Made by a program: the position numbers and the translations under genes. This document shows positions 32,310 through 42,100 of a stretch of 64,000 nt of DNA, in pieces. The notes under the pieces were generated by a model that was given only the letters and a program-made list of their open reading frames with translations, did not search any database and was not told where the DNA came from. The DNA lies in assembly GCA_937996795.1 (NCBI GenBank), contig CALKUH010000038.1:1-64000 (forward strand), in the 5' to 3' direction. Origin of the DNA: an uncultured Verrucomicrobiota bacterium (GTDB taxonomy: Bacteria > Verrucomicrobiota > Kiritimatiellia > CAIVKH01). Position 1 is the stretch's first letter. Each line of letters starts with the position of its first letter.

Positions 32310-35300
32310 TGATCGCCTTCGCCATACGCAACATGTTCATCACGCTGGCGGCGGCGCTCGGGCTGGCCGTCGCGGGCTGGTGGGCGTGGCGGCAGGTGCC
32401 GGTGGACGCAATCCCCGACCTGAGCGACAACCAGGTCATCGTCTGGGCGCAGTGGCCGGGGCAGAGCCCGCAGGACATGGACCAGCAGGTGACCGCGCGG
32501 CTCGCGCGCGAACTGCAGGGATTGCCCGGGGTGCGCACGGTCCGCGGCATGTCCCTGTACGGCGCGGCTTATGTCTACGTCATTTTTGACGACAACCGCG
32601 ACCTCTACGATTGCCGCACACGCGTGCTGGAGCGGCTGGCGCAGTTGCAGGCCCTGCTTCCGCCGGGTGTCGTCCCGCGGCTCGGGCCGGACGCAACGGC
32701 GATGGGCCAGGTCTTCGCCTTCACGCTGCAGGGCCCGCGCGATGTCGAACGCAAACGCTTCGTGCTAGACCAGGTTGTCGTGCCTGCGCTGCAGGCCGTT
32801 CCCGGCGTGGCGGAGGTCGCGCCCGCGGGTGGCGTCGTGCGCGAGTACCAGATCGACATCGATCCCCGCCAACTGGAGGCGCAGGGCCTCACGCTCGACA
32901 TGCTGATGATGGCGGTGCAGCAGGGTGGCCGCGACATCGGCGCGATGAGCGTGGAGCAGTCGGGCGTGGAGACGATGATCCGCGGCGCAGGGTTCATCCG
33001 CTCCGTCGAAGACGTGGAGAACATCGTGCTGCGCGGCAATCGCGCGAGGAGCGCGGGACTGCGGTTGGGCGACATCGCCGACGTGCGGCTCGGCGGCCAG
33101 TTCCGGCAGGGCGTGCTGGCCGACGCGCAACAGGAACACGTCGGCGCGATCATCGGCATGCGCGTCGGCGCGGACCCCAAAACGGTGATCAACGCGGTAA
33201 AGGCCCGCCTGACGTCGCTCGCGCCCGCGCTGGCCGCGGAGGACCTCACCGCCATCCCGTTTTATGATCGCTCCCAGCTGATCTACGAAACCACAGCGAC
33301 CCTCGCGGAGACCCTGCGCGAGGCGGTCATCACCACCGTGATCGTCGTCGTGGTGTTCCTCCTGCACGCGCGCGCGAGCCTCGCGGTGGCGGCGAGCCTG
33401 CCGATGGCGATGCTGTTCTCGTTCCTCGTGATGCACCTGTTCGGCGTCAGCGCAAACATCATGAGCCTCGCGGGCATCGCGATCGCCATCGGGGTCATGG
33501 TGGATTTCGGTATCATCATGACCGAAAACATCACGCAGCACCTCGTGGACCTGCAGGAAAAGTGCCGCCGTGAAAACCGGCCGATGCCCACGTCGCCACT
33601 GGACCCGGAAATCACCGACACGGTCGTCCGCGCGGCGCGGGAAGTCACCCGCCCGCTGGTCACCTCGGCGGCGACGACGGTGATCGGCTTCCTGCCGATC
33701 TTCGCGTTGACCGGACAGGCGGGCCGCCTGTTCGAGCCGCTCGCGCTGACCAAGTCCCTCGCGATCAGCGGCGCCGTGCTGTTCGGCACGCTGCTGGTCC
33801 CGCTGCTCTGCCGGCTGTTGCTGCCGCCGTGGCACATCCGCAAGCCGCTCCTCATCGGCCTCGCCGGCACCGCCGCGGGACTGGCGTTCGGCTGGTTCAT
33901 CCGCGACGGCTGGACCCTGCCGCTCGACTACGGGCGATGGGCGCTCACCGTGCCCGGATGGCTGTTTGCGCCCGCGTTTGCAGCGCTCTGCGCGTCGGCG
34001 GTGTGGAAGATCGGCCGCGAGCGCCTTGTGAATTACGAGGAGAATCCCGCCAGCCGCGCCATCCACGTCGCGTACGAATGGGCCTACGCGCGGATCATCA
34101 AGCGCAAGGTCGCGTTCACGGTCACGATCGCGCTGCTCGCAAGCGCGGGCTATCTGCTGGGCACGGGCTGGACCACCCTGAGCTGGCCGCTGCGCAAGGC
34201 GTTTGATCTCGCCGGCGGCGACTTCACCGCCACGCGCCTGCACCACGCGCTGGCGCGCGCGTTCCCCGGCGTCGGCTCCAGCTTCCTGCCGCCGCTCGAC
34301 GAGGGCAGCCTGCTTTTTATGCCGTCGCTGCCGGCGCATGGCGGGCTCGGCGAAACACTGCGCGTGATGAAGAAGCAGAACCAGCTGATCGAATCCGTGC
34401 CCGAAGTCGCGTCGGTGATGGGCAAACTTGGCCGCGCCGAAACCGCACTCGACCCCGCGCCGCTCGGCATGATCGAAACCGTGGTCCTGCTGAAGCCATA
34501 CCGCGACTGGCCCGTGCATGAGATGACCACGCCCGGCGGCGGCGTCGAGCGACGCCCGCGCACGCTGGCCGAGGTGCGCGATGTGCTTGCGGCGCAAACC
34601 GACATCCCCGGCGTCGCGCCGAGCTGGCTGCAGCCCATCGAGACGCGCGTCGTCATGCTGTCCACCGGCATCCGCAGCCTGATCGCGCTGCAGATCCTCG
34701 GCGACGACGGCGCCGCGCTCGAGACCTTCGCGGAACAGGCGGAAAAAATCATCCAGGGCACGCCCGGCGCGGTGGACGTGCAGATGCAGCGCGAGGGCGG
34801 TAAGCCCTACGCCGAGGTGCGGCTCGACCCGGCGAAACTCGCGCGCTTCGGCCTGACACAGGAGCAGGTAATGCGCACGGTCGAAACCGCGCTTGGCGGG
34901 ATGGCCCTCACCTACTCCGTCGAAGGCGCGCTGCGCTACCCCGTCCGCATCCGTTACCTGCGCGAGCGGCGCGACGACACCGACGAACTGCCGCTCGTGC
35001 AGGTGCCGGTCCCCGGCGGCATGGGGTCCGTTCCGCTCGCCGCCTTGCTCGCCGCGCCCACGGTGTACACGCTGGACCTGCCGGATGCCCACGCGTTCCC
35101 CGCCGCGCTCGCGCCCGCCGACCAGCGCAACTACACCGTGCTGTCGCACACCCGCGCCGAATTGACCGTGCCCGCCGGCGAGCCGCTGCCCGACGCCGCA
35201 AGGAACCACGTCATCGGCGAGCGCCCGTCGGAAGCCGGCCTCACCTACACCATCGGCCCGATGGCGATCCGCTCCGAGGGCGGCAAGCGGACGCAATACG

Positions 35301-35992
35301 TGCTGTTGAACAACCGCGGGCGCGGCGAGGTGGACGTCGTGCGCGCAGCGGACGAACGGCTGCGCGCCGCGCTGGCGGCCGGCCAGCTCAGCCTCCCGCC
35401 CGGCACGACGTACCGGTGGGTCGGACGCTATGAGGAGAAACTCAGGGCCGACGCGGTGTTGCGGGTCATCATCGCCGTATCGCTGGCCGTGATGATCGTG
35501 TTGATCTATCTCGGCACGCGCTCGTGGCTCATCACCGCGATCATCATCCTGTGCAACGCGCTGGTGACGACGGCGGGCGGGTTCTTCTTCGTCTGGTGGT
35601 GGGGCGCGGAGATGACGACCGCGGTCGTCGTCGGGTTCCTCGTCCTGCTCGGCGTGATGTTCAACGACGGCATCCTGCTCGGCACCTACATCCAGGAGCA
35701 GTTCAAGATCCCGCCCGCGACCGTGGACGAGGTGCACCGCCGCGTCTTCATCGCGGGCCTGCGGCGGCGCCGCCCCGCGATCATGACCAACACAACGACC
35801 ATGCTCGCGTTGATTCCCGTCCTCTGGGCCACCGGCCGCGGGTCCGAACTCATGCAACCCATGGTCCTCCCCGTCGTCGGCGGCATGATCTTCGACATCG
35901 TCTCCCTGTTCTCAGTGCCCGTCTTCTTCACCTGGTACTGGGAACGCAAACTCGCGCGCGCCGCGCGATCTGCTTCACCAGGAGCCGCATAA
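32309..35992 (+). CDS. cusA: CusA/CzcA-type RND heavy-metal efflux pump
   Basis: Proton-driven inner-membrane trimer exporting metal through the CusCBA complex. The 1227 residues carry the HME-RND signature VPVDAIPDLSDNQVIVWAQW, the helix blocks with GIAIAIGVMVDFGIIMTEN and DPAPLGMIETVV, and the C-terminal helices (GFLVLLGVMFNDGILLGTY). It is about 180 residues longer than E. coli CusA. Much of the excess lies at about 500-655, where two extra hydrophobic stretches (PLLIGLAGTAAGLAFGWFI and VPGWLFAPAFAALCASAVW) and an added loop precede GVGSSFLPPLDEGSLL. The direct ATGA-type overlap with the adaptor gene indicates one operon. Confidence 0.92.
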   Translation: MIAFAIRNMFITLAAALGLAVAGWWAWRQVPVDAIPDLSDNQVIVWAQWPGQSPQDMDQQVTARLARELQGLPGVRTVRGMSLYGAAYVYVIFDDNRDLYDCRTRVLERLAQLQALLPPGVVPRLGPDATAMGQVFAFTLQGPRDVERKRFVLDQVVVPALQAVPGVAEVAPAGGVVREYQIDIDPRQLEAQGLTLDMLMMAVQQGGRDIGAMSVEQSGVETMIRGAGFIRSVEDVENIVLRGNRARSAGLRLGDIADVRLGGQFRQGVLADAQQEHVGAIIGMRVGADPKTVINAVKARLTSLAPALAAEDLTAIPFYDRSQLIYETTATLAETLREAVITTVIVVVVFLLHARASLAVAASLPMAMLFSFLVMHLFGVSANIMSLAGIAIAIGVMVDFGIIMTENITQHLVDLQEKCRRENRPMPTSPLDPEITDTVVRAAREVTRPLVTSAATTVIGFLPIFALTGQAGRLFEPLALTKSLAISGAVLFGTLLVPLLCRLLLPPWHIRKPLLIGLAGTAAGLAFGWFIRDGWTLPLDYGRWALTVPGWLFAPAFAALCASAVWKIGRERLVNYEENPASRAIHVAYEWAYARIIKRKVAFTVTIALLASAGYLLGTGWTTLSWPLRKAFDLAGGDFTATRLHHALARAFPGVGSSFLPPLDEGSLLFMPSLPAHGGLGETLRVMKKQNQLIESVPEVASVMGKLGRAETALDPAPLGMIETVVLLKPYRDWPVHEMTTPGGGVERRPRTLAEVRDVLAAQTDIPGVAPSWLQPIETRVVMLSTGIRSLIALQILGDDGAALETFAEQAEKIIQGTPGAVDVQMQREGGKPYAEVRLDPAKLARFGLTQEQVMRTVETALGGMALTYSVEGALRYPVRIRYLRERRDDTDELPLVQVPVPGGMGSVPLAALLAAPTVYTLDLPDAHAFPAALAPADQRNYTVLSHTRAELTVPAGEPLPDAARNHVIGERPSEAGLTYTIGPMAIRSEGGKRTQYVLLNNRGRGEVDVVRAADERLRAALAAGQLSLPPGTTYRWVGRYEEKLRADAVLRVIIAVSLAVMIVLIYLGTRSWLITAIIILCNALVTTAGGFFFVWWWGAEMTTAVVVGFLVLLGVMFNDGILLGTYIQEQFKIPPATVDEVHRRVFIAGLRRRRPAIMTNTTTMLALIPVLWATGRGSELMQPMVLPVVGGMIFDIVSLFSVPVFFTWYWERKLARAARSASPGAA

Positions 35993-36020
35993 AACGCAGC
36001 GTGCCGGCCGTAACCCGTAG

Positions 36021-36050
36021 ATCTGTGTTCACCCGCGTTCTTCTGCGGTT
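36021..36050. repeat. Degenerate ATCTGTGTTCA-type repeat
   Basis: ATCTGTGTTCACCCGCGTTC and the following TTCTGCGG look like a worn copy of the TCTGTGTTCATCTGTGG family of short dispersed repeats. It marks the end of the pump operon. Confidence 0.3.
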
Positions 36051-36155
36051 GCTCCCGTTTTTGCGTTCAAAAATTTTACCGGGAATTTTTGTTCATCTGG
36101 ACTGGAAATCTAAAACTCACACGGTTAAGTTTCGCGCCTCAATGGGAGGCGTTGT

Positions 36156-38852
36156 ATGAAGCTTCGCACGTGGATGGTGGCAGGGATCGCGGGTTGGGTT
36201 TCGCTGGCGCAGGCCACGGAAGTCGAGGTGCGGCACAGTCCGCTGTATCCGTCGATCGACGACGTGATTCACATCGAAATTCGCGGCGCGCCGCAGGGCG
36301 GCGTGTTGCACTGGGGTGTCAACGCGGTCGGCGTCTTCTGGGAGGAGGCGATTCCCGCGTATCGCCCCGAGGGCTCGGAGCAGGACGGCGTCGCGACGCG
36401 TACGCGCCTGCAGGGACCCGACGAGAACGGCGTGTACCACGCGAAGCTCGGGCCGTTCAACGACACGAACCAGTTGATCCGCGCGCTCAACTTCGCGCTG
36501 CAATGGGACGACGGCCACTGGTCGAACAAGGACGAGAAGAACTACAACATCCCCGTCTCCTTCGGCCGCATCACGACGGACCCCGAGCGCCCCACGATCA
36601 ATGACCGCGTTGTCGTGAAGGTCCGCAACAGCCGGCCCGGCGGTGAACTGCGCTGGGGTGTGAACGCGGAAAACGACATGTGGAAGCCGCCGCTGAAGGC
36701 CTACTGGCCCGCCGGCACCGTGCCCGCGCGCGACGGGCTCGCGGTGGACTCGCCGCTCGGCAAGCCCGATTCCAACGGCGTCTCCACCGCCATCCTCGGC
36801 CCGTTCAACCGCGCGGAACAGGTCATCCACACCCTGCACATGGCCGTGCATTGGGGCGACGACTGGGATACCGACGCGGGCCGCAACTACAACGTCGACC
36901 TCTCGTTCGAAACCGGAACCAACGCGCCCGCCGTGCGCATCCTCTCGCCGGAAGATGACAGCGTGATCGTGGACGCACCCCAGGTGGAGTTGCGCGCGGA
37001 CCGCGCCGATCAGGTGGAATTGCGGCTGAACGGCCGCGTCATCGCATCCGTCGCTGAAACGCCGCTGGAACTCCGCCTGCCGTTCCAACAACTGCAGTTC
37101 GGCCGCCACCAGCTCACCGCGCACGCGGAGCGCGACGGCCTCGTCGCGATCCAGCAGATCTCCTTCTGGAAGCTCCCGCCGCACCGCGTGGAATCCATCC
37201 CGCCCGGCACGCCGTGGGGCGCGACCGACAACAAGGACGGCACGGTGACTTTCGCGCTGCACGCGCCGGAAAAACGATTCGTCTCCATCATGGGCGACTT
37301 CAACGGCTGGGACCCGTTCGCCGACATGATGAACTATTCACCCGACGGCACGTGGTGGCTCACGCGCCCGGTGTCGAACGGCGTGTGGCAGTACCAGTAC
37401 GCCATCGAAGGCCGCCGCTTCCTCGCCGACCCCTACTCGCACGACGTCGAATGGAAGGATGAGCAGGGCCGCGAAGGCTACCAGCCGTGGGACGCGCGCA
37501 CGGTGCTGCGCGTCGGCCAGCCGGAATTCGTCTGGACCGCGACAAACTACGTGCGCCCGCCGCTCGACCAACTCGTCATCTACGAACTGCACGTCCAGGA
37601 CATGCAGCCCGGCGGCGGCTTCACCGGCCTCATCAGCCGCCTCGACTACATCCGCGACCTCGGCTTCAACGCCATCGGCCCGATGCCGTGGACCGAGTTC
37701 TCCTCCGACCAGAGCTGGGGCTACAACCCCGCGTTTCACTTCGCGCCGGAGTCGTCCTACGGCACGCCGGATGACCTCAAGCGCCTGATCGACGAATCGC
37801 ACAAGCGCGGCATGGCGGTGATCTTCGACGCGGTGCTCAACCACATGGACCGCAGCGGCCCGCTCTTCCAGCTCTACGGCCACGACTACGACGCGAGCCC
37901 GTATTTCCGCCTGTTCCGCGGCGAGAACTGGGGCTTCCCCGACATCGACCAGCGCTCGCGCGCGGTCAAGCGCTACATGCAGGACGTCATCACGCACTGG
38001 CACAAGGAATACCGCGTCGACGGCATCCGCTACGACGCCACGCGCTTCGTCGAGTGGGAGGGCTACAACGACTGGGGCGCGGGCTGGATGGCGTGGGCCG
38101 GGCGCCAGGCCGACCCGACGTCGTACCAGATCGCCGAGCACATGCCGTCCGACCCCGCGCTGATCAACCAGACGGAGATGGACACGACGTGGGGCGACTT
38201 CTTCCGCTGGAACCTGCGCGGCATGATCGAGGAGGCGCGGCTCGACCGCAACCAGTTCGCCGACCTGATGATGCCCACGCGCATCGGCTACACCAGCGCG
38301 TTGCAGCGCATCGCCTACACCGAGAGCCACGACGAGGAACGCGTGATGCGCGAGTTGAAGCTCAAGAAATTCCCGCCCGCCGAGGCGCGCCGCCGCGCGG
38401 AACTCGCGTATGCGATGACCCTGCTCGCGCCCGGCCCCGCGATGATCTACGCGGGCCAGGAAATCGGCGAGGACACGAAAAAGGTGGTCGGCCTGAATCC
38501 GATCCAGTGGCAGCGCACCGAGGGCTGGTTCAATCGCGAAAACCGGCGCCTGCTTGAATCCGCGCGCGCGCTCACCCGCCTGCGCACCACGCACTCCGCC
38601 CTGCGCGGCGAATGGCTGAACATCCACGAGAACACACCCGACGCCGTTGTCGTGCTCGACCGCACCGGCAACAACGGGTCCGTGCTCGGCGCCGGCAACT
38701 TCGGCCGCACCACACAGCGCGTGACCATCTCGCTGCCCCACCCCGGCCCGTGGCGCGCCATCCTCGACGGCCGCGGCATCTCGCCGCGCGATGGCAAGGC
38801 GACCCTCACCCTCGCCCCCGGCGAGGTGGCCGTCTTCGCGGCGGGGGAATAG
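36156..38852 (+). CDS. Secreted GH13-family alpha-glucan enzyme with duplicated N-terminal modules
   Basis: An 898-residue exported enzyme of the alpha-amylase clan. Signal peptide about 1-20. Two homologous modules (about 24-125 and 140-245) share HWGVN/RWGVN, LGPFN and ALQW/AVHW with an aromatic end and look like starch-binding domains (CBM25-like). A short Ig-like part follows, then a CBM48-like domain (about 360-450; FVSIMGDFNGWDPF). The GH13 barrel (about 470-790) shows Asp627 (DGIRYDATRF, nucleophile), Glu661 (IAEHM, acid/base) and Asp726 (ESHDEE). CBM48 plus barrel resemble branching or debranching enzymes; the exact activity cannot be read. GGGAGG precedes the ATG. Confidence 0.88.
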   Translation: MKLRTWMVAGIAGWVSLAQATEVEVRHSPLYPSIDDVIHIEIRGAPQGGVLHWGVNAVGVFWEEAIPAYRPEGSEQDGVATRTRLQGPDENGVYHAKLGPFNDTNQLIRALNFALQWDDGHWSNKDEKNYNIPVSFGRITTDPERPTINDRVVVKVRNSRPGGELRWGVNAENDMWKPPLKAYWPAGTVPARDGLAVDSPLGKPDSNGVSTAILGPFNRAEQVIHTLHMAVHWGDDWDTDAGRNYNVDLSFETGTNAPAVRILSPEDDSVIVDAPQVELRADRADQVELRLNGRVIASVAETPLELRLPFQQLQFGRHQLTAHAERDGLVAIQQISFWKLPPHRVESIPPGTPWGATDNKDGTVTFALHAPEKRFVSIMGDFNGWDPFADMMNYSPDGTWWLTRPVSNGVWQYQYAIEGRRFLADPYSHDVEWKDEQGREGYQPWDARTVLRVGQPEFVWTATNYVRPPLDQLVIYELHVQDMQPGGGFTGLISRLDYIRDLGFNAIGPMPWTEFSSDQSWGYNPAFHFAPESSYGTPDDLKRLIDESHKRGMAVIFDAVLNHMDRSGPLFQLYGHDYDASPYFRLFRGENWGFPDIDQRSRAVKRYMQDVITHWHKEYRVDGIRYDATRFVEWEGYNDWGAGWMAWAGRQADPTSYQIAEHMPSDPALINQTEMDTTWGDFFRWNLRGMIEEARLDRNQFADLMMPTRIGYTSALQRIAYTESHDEERVMRELKLKKFPPAEARRRAELAYAMTLLAPGPAMIYAGQEIGEDTKKVVGLNPIQWQRTEGWFNRENRRLLESARALTRLRTTHSALRGEWLNIHENTPDAVVVLDRTGNNGSVLGAGNFGRTTQRVTISLPHPGPWRAILDGRGISPRDGKATLTLAPGEVAVFAAGE

Positions 38853-38861
38853 CAAGGGGAG

Positions 38862-38921
38862 GAAGGTGTCGGGTTTCGGGTGTCGGGGAAGAGGTGATGG
38901 AGCTTCCCGACACCTGACACC
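38862..38921. repeat. Inverted repeat with GGTGTCGGG arms
   Basis: GGTGTCGGGTTTCGGGTGTC at 38865-38884 and its approximate complement CTTCCCGACACCTGACACC at 38903-38921 form an imperfect hairpin after the GH13 stop. The left arm belongs to the dispersed family also found at 20980. Confidence 0.55.
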
Positions 38922-38979
38922 CTCCGCTCACTTCCTGGCCGTCTGTCTTGTCCGCCACAACCTTGGCGAAGGCGGAAAA

Positions 38980-39024
38980 TTACAGACGTTGCAGGCGCCC
39001 CAGACCGTTTTTACAGACGTTGCA
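38980..39024. promoter_or_regulatory. Two copies of TTACAGACGTTGCA upstream of the mosaic protein gene
   Basis: The 14 bases occur at 38980-38993 and 39011-39024, 31 bases apart (three helical turns), 115-158 bases before the gene. A bound regulator or dimer is plausible. The reverse complement of 13059-13074 (upstream of the beta-helix gene) is similar, ATACAGACTTTGG. Confidence 0.45.
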
Positions 39025-39049
39025 AATATTTCAAATTCGCAGAATGTCC

Positions 39050-39068
39050 GAATGTATCCGTTACATTC
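39050..39068. promoter_or_regulatory. Inverted repeat GAATGTA-N5-TACATTC
   Basis: Perfect seven-base arms with a five-base spacer, 70 bases before the ATG of the mosaic protein, with another GAATGT next to it at 39042-39047. It is a candidate operator. Confidence 0.4.
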
Positions 39069-39137
39069 GCCTCACATCAGGAGTACGTTGATTCCTTCAG
39101 CCAATTTGTAATTTTATCAATTACTGGCGGGGGATAC

Positions 39138-42100
39138 ATGAGGATCGCTCTTCGCGCGTTGGGGGTTTTGCTGGTCGGCTTGATGGCCGTCGCCGGGGCA
39201 CGGGCGGATGAGGTCCGAGTGCTGGTGATGAGCCCGGGGCCGACGAATTTTGCCTATGGGTTTCCGGGCGCGCGGATCAGCGATCACCTGCGGGAGTTGC
39301 TCACAGGCAGCGGCCAGTACAGCAATGTGCTGGTGACGTATCGCAGCGTGGCGCTCGATGCCTCGCTATCGACGAGCCTGCTGGGCGCGTATTATGTGCC
39401 GCCATTCCGCACGCAGCACCTCGCGGCGGTGCTGTCGACGAACTGGACGCACGTCGTGATGATTGACCGTCCGTTTTTCTACGCGGCCGCGCCGGAACTA
39501 CATTATGTGGGCGTCAACGCGTGGGCGAAATTCATCTCGCGCGCGGGTGCGCAGCCGGTACTGATGATGCCGTGGGTGGACCGGGCGACGATGGACCAGA
39601 ACTTCGTGTCGGTGAACAACGCGCAGGTGCGCGAATTTGCGTATCGCGTGGGCGACGGCGCGCGGGACCACCTCGGGCAGCCGGTCCCCGTCGTGCCCGC
39701 GGGCGTCGCGTGGAGCACGCTGCCCGCGACCAACCGCGGCGCCCTGCCGACGCAGCCGGGCAACGGCGTGATTCTCAACACGAACGGCGAATACACCGCC
39801 GCCGCGTCGCTCTTCACGTACCTCACGGGGGAAAACGCGAAGTCGGTGAATTACCTGCCGCCGGGCATGACGGAGACCAATCGGGACGCGATCGCGGACC
39901 ACGTCGCGACGGTGCTGTCGAACGAGGCGAACGCCGTGCGCTACACGGGCGCGTTCGAGAACCCGCGCATGAAGCTGTGGGCGGGCACGACCAACCTGCA
40001 CTACAGCGAGGAGGGCACGAGCACCGAGGTCGCGATCGCGGACCAGTTGCACCGAATGAGCCAGGCGGATGGCTTCCCCGTCTTCAACACAACGGGCACG
40101 TACGCAACCAACAACGGGGTCAACATCCGCCGGTCGAACCTGGTGTTTGGCCGCTACAATTTCCTCTATCCGAACACGATCACCAACTACGACCTTGGCG
40201 TGCCGCCGACCACGATGCTGGCGACCTTCGACCGGCAGGGTGACACGGTGAATTCCGGCGTGAGCGGCGCGTCGGGCGCTGAATCCGAACTGTACTGGCA
40301 CTATACGTACAGCCTGCTCGGCGACTACACCTTCATCCCCTACCACCTGTTCTGGGTGCGGACGATGTATGACCTGGGCATTCCGATCGACAACTTCAAC
40401 ACGCACGCGCCGGACTGGCAGTTCGCGGCGACGGCGTCCGCCATGTATACCCTGCGCAGGGGTGGGCGCAACGGGGTGCATCCGGCCGTCGCGGGTCGCG
40501 CGTACTGGAGCCCGCAGATCCGGACCGAACGCTTCGCGTGGCGCACGATGCAGATGGCGTGGGAGACGATGATGGAGATGGCGACGCTCGCGCCGGCGCC
40601 GACCCACCGCGTGCGCGCGCTCGGGTTTGACCGGATCATCGACGCGGAGGCCTTTCACGAGGCGCCGGGTCCGATAACGCTCGTGACCAATCCGCTGGAG
40701 ACCCTGCACCTCGCGCAACTGCAGGAGGGCGACTGGACGGGATACGACATTGATTTCGGAACGCCCGCGCCGCACGCGCTCGCGTTTGTCGGGCGCCTCG
40801 CGTGCAACACGGCGGGCGCGCAGATCGAGATCCGCCACCAGAGCCCAACCGGCACGTTGTTTGGCACGGTAACGGTGCCGTCGACCGGCGGACCGAACAC
40901 GTTCTGGGAAACACGCCACCTGCTGACGTCCAGCGGGCTGACCGGCACGCAACTCGTGGTGCTTGTGTATCGCGTGCCCGGCGGTACACAGCTGGCGCTG
41001 GATCACTTCCGGCTCACCCTGCTCGCGCGCGATGGCGACAGCGCGTGGCGCAACGTGGGCGGCGGCCCGTGGTCCACCTCGACGAATTGGTCGCTCGGCA
41101 CGCCCGACGGCGCCGGGGTGACCGCGACATTCTCGATCGACCTCCCCGGCGCCAATGTCGCGACCATCCCGGTCAGTTACAGCGGGACGAGTACGCTGGG
41201 TCGGCTCGTGCTCGGACACGGCATCGGCACCAACGGCGGCGCAAGCATCACGGGAACGGACAGCGATCTCCTGCGCATGCACAACGGCGGCAGTCCGGCG
41301 GAAATCCGCAAGCCCGCCGGCGGCGCGGATGTCCTCGACGTGCCGATTTTCAACACCAACGACCTGCGGATCAACAACCGCTCGACGGCGACCCTCTCGC
41401 TGCTGCGCACTATTTCCGGCGGCGGCGCCCTCTACCCGTTCGGGCGCGTCCGTTTCGAGGGCGCGAACTACGACGTCGGCCGCGTCGGACACAACAACGG
41501 GTTCGGCACGGAGGACCTCGCGTTTCCAAACACGGTCGTGGGCTGGTTCGCCACCGGCACGATCCGGAACCTCTCGATGCCGATCTACACGACGTGGAAC
41601 CTCCACGGCGCGATCACAAACCTCGGCTGGACGGACATCGGCAACGACAACTCCGGCACGACGGCGAGCGGAACGTTCAACATCAACGGCGGCGTGCTCC
41701 GCCACGCGACCACCAATTTCTTCCGCCTCGGCAACAGCATCAACTGCACGACGGTCATCAACCTCAACGGCGGCCTGATTGACACGATGGTGGGCTTCAC
41801 ACAGCGCGCCGCGACGCTGACGATCAACCTCGACGGGGGGACGCTCCGCTACTCGGGCTCAACGGACCTGACGAACTGGATCGCGAAACCCGCGGGCCGT
41901 CCCCTCACGGTTCGCGTAGGCGGCAACGGTGCGCGCTTCGACATTGTCACCGGGCGCACGGTCGCACTCCCTCACGCGCTCTCAAGCACGAACGCAGACG
42001 CCGGAATTGAGAAGCTGGGAGGCGGCGCCTTTGTACTCGCCGCGTCGAACAGTTTTCGGGGCCCGGTTGCCGTGCAAGCGGGTACGCTGCGGGTGACAAG

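Noticed and set aside
32765..35857. Open frame of about 1030 codons on the minus strand opposite the RND pump gene
   Set aside because: Its composition (Arg, Ala, His, Gln rich, no domains) is that of an antisense shadow in high-G+C DNA; the plus strand encodes a clear CusA-type pump.
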